Assembly: GCA_032622095.1 (NCBI GenBank)
Contig: CP136067.1
Coordinates: forward strand, 80,438,705 to 80,502,704
DNA from: Siphonodentalium dalli
Lineage: Eukaryota; Mollusca; Scaphopoda; Gadilida; Siphonodentaliidae
Length of the DNA stretch: 64,000 bases
Direction of reading: 5' to 3'
Shown: in pieces, positions 46,463 to 57,247 of the stretch
Position numbering within the stretch: position 1 is the stretch's first letter
How the letters are laid out: the number at the start of each line of letters is the position of its first letter
Notes under the pieces: generated by a model
Database searches by the model: none
Seen by the model: the letters and a program-made list of their open reading frames with translations, nothing else
Told to the model about the DNA's origin: nothing
Made by a program: the position numbers and the translations under genes

Positions 46463-46622
46463 ACGAGACTACGAAGTCGTGGCCAGGAGACTATGAAGTC
46501 GTGGCCACGACCTTATTCTCGTGGCCACGACCTTATTCTCGTGGCCGCGACTTTATTCTCGTGGCCACGACTTCATATTCTCGTGCATGGCCACGACTTT
46601 ATTCTCGTGGCCACGACTTAAA
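46463..46622. repeat. Palindromic minisatellite with CGTGGCCACGA words
   Basis: Tandem units of about 23 bp, TCGTGGCCACGACCTTATTC, begin with an inverted half (GGCCACGAGACTACGAAGTC). Each unit contains the self-complementary word CGTGGCCACG, so the array can form many small hairpins. Confidence 0.8.
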
Positions 46623-47041
46623 AAAACATTCGGATGTCAGCTCCGGGGATCCATATATAGGAATGTTGTCGAAGGGTCAGGCGGCTTAATGTAAGGCAAA
46701 ATATCATGGTTCTGGCAAATAAACAATTACAAAACGTATGGAGCCCCTAATACATATGTAAAATGTTAACTTTTATTATCAGTTTAATACCTATATACTA
46801 TGTTTGAATATGACTATTATAATGTTGATGACTGACATGTTAGTACCAATGTTTCTATAATTATAATTAACCTTTTTTATATGTAGATGGAGAGATGTTC
46901 CTAGCGCTCACGTGCAAAATACCATATTTGACTTTGAGCAAAACTAAGGATGATATACATCACAGAAGAAATGCATAAACATATTTAAAAATAGAACTCT
47001 GACCTCACGACACTATACATATTACGACAAGTTTGATTATT

Positions 47042-47067
47042 TTTTGTTTGTTTGTTTGTTTGTTTTG

Positions 47068-47098
<31 letters not shown>

Positions 47099-47100
47099 TG
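47042..47100. repeat. (TTTG)n/(TTTTG)n microsatellite
   Basis: TTTG repeats pass into TTTTG repeats and then a T run, next to a 'GTTGTTG' end. It could be the tail of a minus-strand poly(A)-type retroelement, but no body was recognised. Confidence 0.8.
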
Positions 47101-47770
47101 TTGTTGAAATTATGTCTATCAATCGTCTCCAATGTGTGAATAAAACGGTTCCTCCATGCTTCAGAACGACTTGCACGTGCGCTGAGAACTCCTCTCACCT
47201 CTCTGTTGTGAACTGCGCATGTATCATATGTATACGCCGGCCCGTCCTTCCCGCCGTAAAGGCTTACTTTATAGTGTAATTGTGATGGATATTGGGGTCG
47301 GGCGGCCGGGGCGGGTCGGTGGTTTCATGTATATGCTCAAATACCACAGTAAGTGGTGATCTTTTCTTTTAAAAATCATACGTTGGAATGGTTCAGTCTT
47401 CTTACAATTAAATCATTGGCATCGCGTGTAACTACTACCAATGGTCACCAAAGAGTTAGCGGTTCGCCAATAATATGTGTGTGTTTGGCTGTGTCTTTGT
47501 ATAATGTTTAAGTACATTTGCTCCAATTCCGAATCCAGACGTGCAGTCACTGCATGCAGTGCATCCACCTCCCCTGAAAATGAGGTTGAAAGTGTAACTG
47601 ATGCAGCACATTCTGTTTGGTGGAAGAAGTGCACTGTCAGTGACACAACCTTCTGAATAGCACAGTGTAAATGTTAATACATGCGTATAAGTGTCAGTCG
47701 AGGTCAAGGTGATAAAATCGAGATAGGTGATAAAATCGAGAGAGGGAGAGCAACCAAGTTATATATCTAT

Positions 47771-47850
47771 CAGGGTTCGCGTTGACACTTGCCAAATATG
47801 CCAATGGCAAAAACAATATTTATTTGGCAAAACTTTTGGCAAGTAGGTTC
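47771..47850 (+). mobile_element. Possible hAT-like terminus
   Basis: CAGGGTTCGCGTTGACACTT GCCAAATATGCCAATGGCAA resembles the CAGGGxTCGxxxTxAC start of several animal hAT transposons, followed by the usual TTGGCA-rich stretch. A related end may be near 49815 (AACCCTGA), but the 8-bp flanks do not match, so a complete element is not shown. Confidence 0.3.
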
Positions 47851-48517
47851 TTAAACGCCTTCGAAAGTAACGAAAACACCTACACAATTGAAAAAACAGA
47901 CTTCCAAAGATGTATGGATAGTTAATTGACTGCATGTGGTTAAAATACAGCCGTCAGAAAAAAGCGATGTTCTGTATAAAGTTTGTATTGGAGCGGGTAT
48001 TAGTAATTTGTTTATAACCGGCTGTTAGTTTCTCAATAAACACTTAGCACGAAACAGAAAAATGTAATGATAAAACAGTTTTGGACAGTTAGTCCTCTTT
48101 CTATGTCTGTATGTCTGTCTGCCTGCCTGTAGCATGCGATCAGTGTTTGTAACAGTGTATATATAACTGGCGACTTTGGTTTCAGTCTGTTTTCCAGAAA
48201 ACCCGCACATTATCTGCTTATAATATAAGTTAATTTAGGTCGATAATCTTCTTAGAATCGCATAATTTTGAGCATTTTAGTCACACTGTCGACTCATAAT
48301 GACTTCATTATAGAATTAAACCAACTCACGGCTTACTTGGTGCACGCTCTTTACAATGTGTTTTCACTGTGGCCCGCGCTATACCACGGAATAGCGGATA
48401 TGTATCTGCTTATTTCGGACTCAAATAATCCCATGTGAACCTATTTGCACATTATAAGTCGTTTATGTGCGTATTTGCGTGTTCCGACCGCTGACGAGAG
48501 AGGACGTCCTGGATTGA

Positions 48518-49384
48518 GCGCTCCAGGACTTAGCTAGCTTGCCAAGCGATCGGATTACTGACTTCGGCCGGACAATGGATTCGTCTTTAATCCCCGCCGA
48601 AGTCAGACACGCACTCAGCTCACTCCACGTGGATCCCTGCCTGGCCTGGAATTTACGCAGGTCGGGTAGCCACGTGGAGCTTTTTCTGGAATTCCGGGTT
48701 ACGCCATCACGGTCCTTTTCAGGACCCTCTGTTGGAGGTAACCCGGATGCTGGAACCCACCAGCAACAGACCACCACTGGAGGGGCGACCACCAAGAGAT
48801 AGAGAAAGAAGCCAAAGAGAAAGACACCATCGCGCCGCCGCAGGGACGCCGACAGGAAGGCCAGGTGGATCAGGAGGAAGGCTGAGAGACGCCCAGCTAC
48901 CTCCCACCTGGCACCGGAGCAACAACAACAGCCCTCTGTCGTCGTACCTGAATCCAACAGCAGCGGAGATGACAGGAACGCCGATGTCACCCCGGCCGTC
49001 CCTGTCTCTGACTTTGTGGTGTTAATGGAGACCCTGCCATCACTGCCACCGTCTCCTGACCCGGATGCTGCGGAGGACTACTACAATCCAGCGACACCGA
49101 GACCTCCGGTGTTCCCCGGCAGCATCGCGGAAGAGGAGCAGGAAGCAACACCCCCTGCTCCTGTCGAAGATGAAATCCAACAATACATGAGAGAACAGAG
49201 CATTCAACATCAAAAGTACATGGACGAACAAGTAAAGTTCAGAGAAGAATCACAACGATACAGACAAGATCAAGAACAACGAGTCCAACAACTTATACAA
49301 CAACAACAACAAAAATACCTTACATCTCCACCATCTTCGACGGAAAAATCAAATCCGAAGAAAAGAAGGAAAAAGAAAAAATGA
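48518..49384 (+). pseudogene. Unidentified coding repeat, copy 2 (one internal stop)
   Basis: One frame stays open from about 48518 to the stop at 49382-49384 except for a single TAG at 48800-48802. Before the stop it reads PSDRITDFG and AEVRHALSSLHVDPCLAW. After it comes a basic stretch (KKPKRKTPSRRRRDADRKAR WIRRKAE), an acidic/proline-rich middle, a Gln/Arg-rich segment (about 49180-49310) with coiled-coil character, and a Lys/Arg-rich end, KKRRKKKK. It is much GC-richer than its surroundings. I do not recognise the family. The basic, low-complexity layout is gag-like or nucleic-acid-binding (inference). Because a second copy exists at 41.8-42.5 kb, a transposon-borne gene is likelier than a host gene. 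Confidence 0.55.
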
Positions 49385-50210
49385 CAAACTATTTGAAATA
49401 AAATGCTCCTTTTTTTTGTGTTCAATAATAATAAAAGCTAAAAATGAGGGGTTAAGGAAAGGGTCATTCGACACTTTCGAGAATCCCGGGGTTAGCCCCC
49501 CAAACCACATACTTATTTTTGCGCGAGGAAATGTTGTTGGTTTACACGCATCTATTATGATGGCCGGTGCTTTAAGACCAATTATATACTCTTTCTGGTT
49601 ATCTCCAAAAGTCATACAGTCGAAATAATTTGTATGATATGCTTTGAGGGCAGAACCTTGTAGTTCGTAGCAATGGCTGATATATATTAATAATATTTAC
49701 TTGTCGCAAGCATTAATTTTGTGTGTATAAATGGATGAATTTTAATTATTTTAAATAATTTAAATAATTTCTTTAGGCAAACATTTTGGTGAGAGAAAAT
49801 TTTGGCCTACCTCAACCCTGATGAATACCCCTTCTCCGCCGCCCCTGCTCATTTTACACCGGAGGTTTCTTCATCAATTGAGATGGATTTGAACCATGCT
49901 CGTCGCGGAGAAATGTGTAATGACTTCTGTGATTGCAATATCCGCTTCTGTTAGATGTTTATCGTCTCGTAACAAATTAGAACATACTGGTCTTTTTATT
50001 GGTAGATGATCAGATAAGTGTTTTGCAGTTGGTTACTACAGAATGTAGCGTCTAATTACGGATCAGATTTAATGATAAACAACACTCGTGAAATCCCAAA
50101 CAACACTCATACACGCTGAGATTGTGTTATGAATTTACGTGGTGTATGCGGGAAGTGGTTTACACGTGGATAATCGACATCAGCGTTTATAACGGATGGG
50201 GGGGGGGGGG
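49385..50210. other. No gene recognised
   Basis: Non-coding. Ends with a run of more than ten G at about 50199-50212. Confidence 0.45.
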
Positions 50211-50224
50211 GGGTGTGGGATAAT

Positions 50225-50422
50225 ACAAGATGGAACACTAGGGAATCTTACATCTATCACTATTATCATTACTCACGCCCATTGCAAGTTCATAACTATG
50301 TGCATGTGGAACAGCTAGAAGAAACGGCGTCACATTTTCTATTCCATTGTCGATATACCGGAAACAACGAAACAAATGCTTCTTTGGAACATTTTGAAAT
50401 TTTACTCTCGAGTCTGCACTGA
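50225..50422 (+). pseudogene. LINE ORF2 zinc-tail remnant
   Basis: The frame contains EQLEETASHFLFHCRYTGNN followed by a stop at about 50420. The 'ETxxHFLFHCxxY' motif is the second half of the terminal Cys-His module of many LINE reverse transcriptases (normally preceded by CxCG). The rest is unrecognisable. It is a short, dead fragment. Confidence 0.4.
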
Positions 50423-51580
50423 AAGGAGCAACTACAAAATGCTTAAGTGAAAACATATCTACTATTAATATAGTTAAGAAATTTATAACTATGACAGAAC
50501 GTGTTTCCAACTAAAATTATGAAGCAGCAACCATGATTGGTATGACAAGCGACATCGAGGTACTAAGTGCATTAATATTGCTCTCATTGTACGCATTGAT
50601 TCCAAATTTACACATACCATGATAAATTAACGTATTAATTCCCTGCCTCTAAGAAGCACAATTGGGTCAAATTGAGATATGGTTACTGGTGGAGACGGTA
50701 AATATAAGCCATAGGCTTACAGCCGAATCCACTTCCTCATCCTATACAAAAGGAACACAATATTATATGCTATTGCATTAAATATGATGTGGTTTGAATG
50801 GAATAAAATATTATTAAACCAAGATGGAATCTGTGAGAAGCACACTGCTGTGTTATAGGCATAGTTGACGCTGCCATAGACCAAATTGGCCAATGACCAA
50901 TGTTTTTGCAACAAAACAAAAAAAGTATTGGCCAAAGATTTTTTTACCCCAAAATCTGAAATCGAATTCCAAAACCCAAATAGATTTCGTAACGAGAGCG
51001 ACATGCGAATCGAATTGAGTATGACCATCTGTTATAATTGATTACGTGACCCAGCTCAACGGGCAACAAAATGCACCAATCGCAGTGCACTATCACACAA
51101 CAATGTAATAAAACAGTAATAAGAACTAACACTATAATGAATCCTTTGTTTGTCATAATGCTGAATGGCATAGATGGTGGCTAGAGTAGTATATTGATAA
51201 GTAACAATGGTATGATTAAATAAGTCTATGGACATAATTATATAGAATGGTAGATGTTAAATAAAACAAAACATTTAATCAATTGTGAGAACAGAAACTG
51301 AGAAATTTATTTGGCCTAAGTTTTTTAATTTGGCAAAAAAAAAATGAACTGGCCAAAAAATTGGCCAAAAGATTTTTCAGCCCAGTGTGAACACTTGTTA
51401 TAGGGTGGTCAAGAAGCGTATGCCCCCATGATATCTCCGAGTGTTCTGGCTTATATGATCGTCTGATTCCCTGACACACTGTTCCATATGGCGAATCAAA
51501 CCATCGCATGTGGCCACGTGCGTACGTTTGTGAGTTTAGAAATATATCAATTAAAACTATTTTAAATGAGATATATGCAT
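50423..51580. other. No gene; TTGGCCAA-rich dispersed sequence
   Basis: Non-coding. Several TTGGCC/TTGGCAAAA words occur at 50880-50940 and 51310-51380, similar to those near 47800 and 49790. They may be worn hAT-type subterminal sequence. Confidence 0.35.
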
Positions 51581-52028
51581 TTAAAGATGCATAATCCGAA
51601 TTAACGCTCGCAAAATACTATTTCTTTGGATTCAGAGGTAAAAAAAAAAATTGATTCGATCAGAGGGATCCACAGAGTGATCAGATATCGATTTTTGAGA
51701 TTTGTTATTTCTCGAAATATGTACTTATTTGTGGCCTGGAAAAAAATTGTCAAGGCGACGGTCTCAGACAAAATTGCGGATGAAGATGGATAACTCTAAA
51801 ATCAAGTGGTAATAGGACCAAATTTCGTGATAATCAAGTGATAATACGGCCATATTTCGTTGAACAACATCTTGATAAATAACACTTCTTTTTTTTCTTC
51901 TAAATTTTATCCCATAGTTGACATTTGTTGCAATTAATCGATTCTGACAACTAAAGCGTATTTTGAAGAAATGTTTTTGTTGTAACTTGATGATATGGGG
52001 ACCGTCTGATCGGATTGAGTACATTTAA
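51581..52028. mobile_element. MITE of the TTAA/GGTACTC family, copy 4 (inverted relative to 2 and 3)
   Basis: Starts TTTAAAGATGCATAATCCGA and ends GATCGGATTGAGTACATTTAA. The interior matches copies 2 and 3 in reverse orientation. TTAA is present at both ends. Confidence 0.75.
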
Positions 52029-52550
52029 TGTCTGATATAATTTGTTGTTGTTGTAATTTTGGGAGCGATTCCGGGAAATGATAGAGCATATTTAAAAATG
52101 AATATTATAAGCATAAGTTTTAGTAGAAATACTAAAGAAACAAGTAGGCATTTTGAATATATTGGCAATGCCCGAACTTCGTCTTTGTCAGCTTATATCT
52201 TGATTGATGTCAGTGGTTGAATGGGAAAGACAAGGATTGTACAGTTTTATTTGTTGGAATTTAATATCGTCGTTTCGGTAGCTAGGCCATACCACGACGG
52301 TTACGGGCAGAGGAAAGACCGCACAAATGGTTAATTTCACCGGGAAAGTACCCCATTGCACATAGAAACCACCGACAACAGGAAAGCAACTGACACCCTT
52401 GCCCAGATGGTACACGAATCAGATTACCCCCTATCGGGATTAGAAACAGATTCGCCAGCGATGGACCGGTTATATGAGGGCCTGTAACCCTAATATGACT
52501 GGAGCTCCTGAAAGTTTGCGAAAACTATGTGCCAATGCATGTTCTAGTCT

Positions 52551-52658
52551 CCCATAAGGAGCCTCACATATATAAGAGAATATAAACATTGGCCTGACAA
52601 TATTTAACCTCGTAAGCTAATGTATTCTCTTATATATGCGAGGCTCCCTATATATGGG
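52551..52658. repeat. Inverted repeat with arms of about 33 bp
   Basis: CCCATAAGGAGCCTCACATA TATAAGAGAATA pairs with TATTCTCTTATATATGCGAG GCTCC...TATATGGG with a few mismatches and a loop of about 40 bases. A further TATATAAGAGA word follows at 52669. Confidence 0.6.
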
Positions 52659-52659
52659 C

Positions 52660-53220
52660 GACTCGCTTTATATAAGAGATTGCACCGGCACATGATCCTG
52701 CCGTGTATGGAATTTTAGCGCACTGCCTGGCTAGCGATTGCGATCAGAGTTTCTAAAGCGACTAGTATACGGCAATCAAATTAGGACGATAAACACACGA
52801 AATACTATAAGATACAAAATTATATATGCTTTGAATAGATTTTCATAAAATTTGATCAGGTGTTTTCAACATTCGCGCAGAGGTGGTATAAACGCCATTT
52901 ATGTGTTCGTATCAGGCAAAACTTATCACAAACGCTCTTTAAAGTTCATTACCGAAGAATACAACAAGGATCATCCATTCTGGTGTGATAAATTCTGTAT
53001 CTGGAACGGGTCTTTTCGCGAGACAGTTTGACTTCGCATATTTTTCGAGCTATTTTCTTCACTGACAACAAAAGCGATAATCTATTTACTATATGATGGT
53101 TCTCTCAAGAAACATTAATGTGGTAGCACTTATATATTGTAACTAAACGTCGGTAAAAAAATATTTTTCGTTTTAAAAACACATGCGTCACTTCCAATAA
53201 AAGGCACGGGCGGCGTTCGT
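52660..53220. other. No gene recognised
   Basis: Non-coding sequence up to the 3' end of the minus-strand LINE. Confidence 0.45.
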
Positions 53221-53528
53221 TGCAATCAATCAATCAGTTTATTGCGAAAGCTATGATTTAACACAGAACATGCAAAATATATATATACATATATGTACAA
53301 TAGCAGGAAACTATTTAGTGGCTATATAATCGTATACTCATGCCACAGCCATAATAACATAACATTTATACATCTCAATCCCGCTGGGTGAAGGCACGCC
53401 CATTCCCATTTTGTCACCCACATCGAATAATGCAGGGGAACAGTAGTTATAATTACCCCCGGTCTCAACAATTGGGATGTGTTTTGAAATGGGGAGTTTT
53501 TGCCCAGGCGGGTGGGGTCTCCAGTGTC

Positions 53529-56500
53529 TCAGATTTTGGGCAATTCCTTAAAGGCACACTTAAGATATAATGATAATCTCCGCAATATACTAATATTTTC
53601 AATCGATAGAAGTCTATAGAACTTTTCTTTGCTGGGATATTTCCAGTAATAGTCCGGGATATATTTGATTCGGATATCATTAAGGTGTGAACATTTAATT
53701 ACAAAGTGGTATTCATCTCCTATTCCGTCATTACATAATGTACAAACTCTGTCATTCTGTTTTGATTTTTTCCACCGTCCACTTTCTATTGGTAATCGAT
53801 GATTTGATGTCCTAATCTTAACAATGCATTCGGCTAAATACCATGGAAGTTGAGTTAGATATCTTCTAATCTCCGGACGTACAGAAATACCACCATAGAA
53901 ACCACCCCTTGATGATGTAGCTACATTTCCCAACCATTCCTGGTTAAACTGATCAATAAGTATGGACTTTATTCGTTTTATATCCGATTGTGTAAGATCC
54001 TTTCTGCTCATGAACATGGAGTTCTTTCCAGTATCTTGGAATGTCTGCTCTATAAATCGGAGCCATTTGAGGTCTCCACTGCGATGCTGATTTTGATAAA
54101 CGGTCAGTATTAATGTACACATATTTTTGGCGATAATCGAGCCCTCATTCGACATTAGTTTCGACCAATACGTTAAGATTCTACATTTTATTTCAATTAT
54201 TAAAGGATGGCGACCTAATTCTCCGTATACCATATAGTTAGGTGTACTTTCTTTCATACCCATGATTATCTTACAGAATTTGAGATGTACACTTTCGATT
54301 GATTTACAGGGTTCAAACCCCCAAACTTCACTGCCATATAATAATATGGGTGCGACCATCGTATCAAACAAATGAAGCATGATATCTACAGGTAGCTCTA
54401 ATTTCCTTACTTTATTCAACAGTGCATACATCGCCTTCGCGCCAAGTTTGCACGTTTTTTTAATAGATCTACAAAATCTCCCATTAAAGAAAAAATTTAC
54501 ACCCAGATACACAAATTCCTTTACCGTTTCCAAAGGTTTACCATTGAATATAAATGTCGGTACAATCTTAGGTAATCTTTTACAGAAAATCACAACTTTC
54601 GTTTTTGATGAATTAACTTCTAGACCCCATGCGTCCGCATAATCACTAAATGCCTGAATCGCTCTGTGCATAGTTGCCTCGTCGTCTGTCATTAGTACGG
54701 TATCATCCGCATATAACAAACATAATATACCCACAAAGCATTTCAAATTGTCAAAAAATAGTTCATCGGGATACTTTAAATTTTCGACCGCACAGTTACT
54801 GATAAATTCCTGCAAGTCATTCACAAATAAGGAGAACAAAAAAGGAGACATTAATTCTCCTTGAAAAAGGCCTATGTTGCTGGCAAAAAAATCAGAACGT
54901 TCTTGTTCTTTTCTCACACATGTTTTTATCTGGCTATACATGTTCCTCACTACCCTGAACAATTTACCATTTATTCCATTTTGCAGCATTTTAAGAAATA
55001 ATCCCTCTCTCCACACACTATCGTATGCCTTTTTAAAATCTACAAATGCACAATAAAGTTTGCGCCCACTTACGAGATACATGTTAATGATACTGTGCAT
55101 AATAAATACATTATCAACAGTTGAGTGTTTTTTCTTGAACCCTGTTTGGTTTGTACCAATGAGACCCGTTTCATCAGACAATTTTGAAAGTCTTCTATTC
55201 AAGATTGATGTAAACATCTTAGCGAAACAGCTCAATAAAGTTATCCCCCTATACGAATCAGGGCTCCCACGATCACCGCTTTTCTTATATATGGGCTGTA
55301 TCATTCCAATGGCCCAATCTTTCGGGAAGAACCCGGTGTCCAATATCAAATTGAACATACCAATATACACTTCAATTAGTTCATCGACAGAGAATTTTAG
55401 GTACTCATTACATACATTATCTACACCTGTCGCTTTATTATGTTTAAGATTTGAGACAGCTTCCCGTATTTCCGCTTCGGTGATTTCATGGTTTAATATA
55501 CTCATGTGTGATTCAGTAAATAGTTCATCTATATGTTCACCCAAATCTGCGTTCTCGTCATCGTCCTCGTTTAATTTCTTAAAATGTTCGGCAAAACACT
55601 TTGTATCGGGACCGGATCTATTATCGCCCTTTTTGCCGTTATCGCTCACTAAAGTATTGAGCTTTTTCCAAAAGTCTGCGGTAGATCGACCATGAAAATG
55701 TCTCAAATTAGAGATTTCAGACACCCTTCTCTCTTTTATTTTCTTGTCCATCGTTTTTCTATAGTCGGTAGCCGCCTTACGGAACAACGATTTATTTGAT
55801 TCTGTCTTGTCTGAATTATACCCGCGTTTCGTCTTATTAAAAAACTTTCGCTTTGTTCCACACTCAGAATCAAACCATGGCTTCCCCTGTCGGTCTCTAT
55901 TTCGTGCCCCAGTACCAACACTGGTCACACCGCATGTATTGGTCGCGGATTCAATTAGGATTGCCGTTATTTCTCCGCAAATCTCATTTATTGCTTCGCT
56001 ATTTGTACCGTTGACACTCATGTCTCTAATTGCACATTTGACACCATTTACACGTTGAGTATTTATATTTCCTGCGTACTTCTGACAGTGTTCGGATTTC
56101 CACCTCTTCGGTTTTGCTATAATTAAATTCTTATTATAATAATCCCGCGTGTCATTCTTACTCGGTCTTGTGATCCCCAAAATACATAAATCAAGTTCTA
56201 TGTGTATACCTCTATGTATATCAGAAAACAAGGAATTAAACTCGTTTACTTTAAAATTTCTTACATCATGAAAAATGCCATTACTGCATATGGCGTAATC
56301 AATGACGCTTTTGTCACTACACGTTCGCTCCCCAATGCCTCTATCTTCTCCACATCTACCGTTCAAAACGACCAGGTTAGAATTAATACATATATCTATT
56401 AGTTTATACCCGTAGCAGTTTGCTTTTCCAGTGTCCTGGGAAACTCGCTTTGGAATCTCGCGCGTTCCATGAGGATGCTGAACTGCATCGTCACAAATGT

Positions 56501-56861
56501 AATTAAAAAACGACTCCCCTTCCGGTCCATCGATGACATAATCTAAGTCCCGTCTATCCACGCGCATAATATCACTCAAACAACTTATGCGAGCATTAAA
56601 ATCCCCAACCAGTAGCGCCCCCTCAGAATCTCTGCGTATCCTTCTTATATCCCCCTTTATATACCGTGCCCACTCGTCATCGGCATATCTGGTATTGGAT
56701 GGGGGTACATAGACAGACCCAACTAATAACGATCTCCCTTCGCCACACGAAAATCTGACCCACACTACATTCTTGGTATCCGATTTAACCACTTCCGTCG
56801 CTTTCACGAGGACTGATTTGACGGCAAGTATTATCCCACCACTCCTCTTACCCGTTCCCAT
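53529..56861 (-). CDS. LINE A ORF2: endonuclease and reverse transcriptase (main part)
   Basis: 1110 codons. Residues 1-240 hold the rest of the APE-type endonuclease: SVYVPPSN (49-56), LLVGDFNARI (83-92) and SDIHRG late in the domain. The reverse transcriptase has IQPIYKKSGD, SYRGITLLSCFAKMFTSILN, TGFKKKHSTVDN, FVDFKKAYDSVW, GLFQGELMSPFLFSLFVNDL and the catalytic LYADDT (about residue 715). The C-terminal region carries IRTSNHRLPIESGRW and a Cys-His module, CTLCNDGIGDEYHFVIKC (about residue 1040). It would nick target DNA and prime cDNA synthesis on LINE RNA. All catalytic motifs are present. The GLFQGELMSP box differs from the usual G.PQG..LSP by Phe and Met. The start codon given is not the natural one, because the N-terminus lies upstream across a frameshift. 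Confidence 0.88.
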   Translation of the reverse strand: MGTGKRSGGIILAVKSVLVKATEVVKSDTKNVVWVRFSCGEGRSLLVGSVYVPPSNTRYADDEWARYIKGDIRRIRRDSEGALLVGDFNARISCLSDIMRVDRRDLDYVIDGPEGESFFNYICDDAVQHPHGTREIPKRVSQDTGKANCYGYKLIDICINSNLVVLNGRCGEDRGIGERTCSDKSVIDYAICSNGIFHDVRNFKVNEFNSLFSDIHRGIHIELDLCILGITRPSKNDTRDYYNKNLIIAKPKRWKSEHCQKYAGNINTQRVNGVKCAIRDMSVNGTNSEAINEICGEITAILIESATNTCGVTSVGTGARNRDRQGKPWFDSECGTKRKFFNKTKRGYNSDKTESNKSLFRKAATDYRKTMDKKIKERRVSEISNLRHFHGRSTADFWKKLNTLVSDNGKKGDNRSGPDTKCFAEHFKKLNEDDDENADLGEHIDELFTESHMSILNHEITEAEIREAVSNLKHNKATGVDNVCNEYLKFSVDELIEVYIGMFNLILDTGFFPKDWAIGMIQPIYKKSGDRGSPDSYRGITLLSCFAKMFTSILNRRLSKLSDETGLIGTNQTGFKKKHSTVDNVFIMHSIINMYLVSGRKLYCAFVDFKKAYDSVWREGLFLKMLQNGINGKLFRVVRNMYSQIKTCVRKEQERSDFFASNIGLFQGELMSPFLFSLFVNDLQEFISNCAVENLKYPDELFFDNLKCFVGILCLLYADDTVLMTDDEATMHRAIQAFSDYADAWGLEVNSSKTKVVIFCKRLPKIVPTFIFNGKPLETVKEFVYLGVNFFFNGRFCRSIKKTCKLGAKAMYALLNKVRKLELPVDIMLHLFDTMVAPILLYGSEVWGFEPCKSIESVHLKFCKIIMGMKESTPNYMVYGELGRHPLIIEIKCRILTYWSKLMSNEGSIIAKNMCTLILTVYQNQHRSGDLKWLRFIEQTFQDTGKNSMFMSRKDLTQSDIKRIKSILIDQFNQEWLGNVATSSRGGFYGGISVRPEIRRYLTQLPWYLAECIVKIRTSNHRLPIESGRWKKSKQNDRVCTLCNDGIGDEYHFVIKCSHLNDIRIKYIPDYYWKYPSKEKFYRLLSIENISILRRLSLYLKCAFKELPKI

Positions 56862-57247
56862 TCTTTTCCCTTTCCTATAGCTAATATCTCGAACCCAGGT
56901 ATATCGACCACATCTTCGACAAATGCTTTTGTTTCAGAGAAGCAGAGAACATCGTACTTATCAACCAATTCAATGAATTCCGGGTAGTTTAGCCTTCGTT
57001 CTAAACCGCACACGTTAAGGGCTAATAATTTCAGCTGATTAAAACTCGATTGACTTGTGTTCTCAGCGACAGTATTGCATGATATACTTCGATTGCATTG
57101 TCGTATGCATGACATATTATCACTATCGTTCAACATAACATTACATGTACAAGTAAACATATCACAAATTTCACACCTATTTTTGATTGTTTGTTCAACA
57201 AGATTAGGACTCAAACAATTAATTAGAGTTCCCTGCGCACAGAAACA
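56831..57247 (-). pseudogene. LINE A ORF2, N-terminal part (before the frameshift)
   Basis: Directly after the ORF1 stop, in the same frame, translation continues through a Cys-rich stretch (CEICDMFTCTC) into LKLLALNVCGLERRLNYPEF and DVLCFSETK. These are the first strands of an exonuclease-endonuclease-phosphatase (APE-like) fold: LNVCGL matches the usual LN.RG, and SETK carries the catalytic Glu. The frame ends at about 56831 in a stop, while the homologous continuation is in the next frame from about 56861. A one-base length change in the purine-rich run near 56845-56860 explains this. Whether ORF2 is made by stop read-through or re-initiation after ORF1 cannot be told. Confidence 0.75.

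Noticed and set aside
48463-48990. A 175-residue minus-strand frame
   Set aside because: Lies opposite the plus-strand coding repeat and is favoured by its GC-rich codons; no motif of its own.
47768-49823. A complete hAT element enclosing the coding repeat, from CAGGGTTCG to AACCCTG
   Set aside because: The terminal match is only about ten bases and the 8-bp flanks (ATATCTAT and ATGAATAC) are not duplicates.
55060-55695. A 211-residue plus-strand frame
   Set aside because: Antisense shadow of the LINE A reverse transcriptase.
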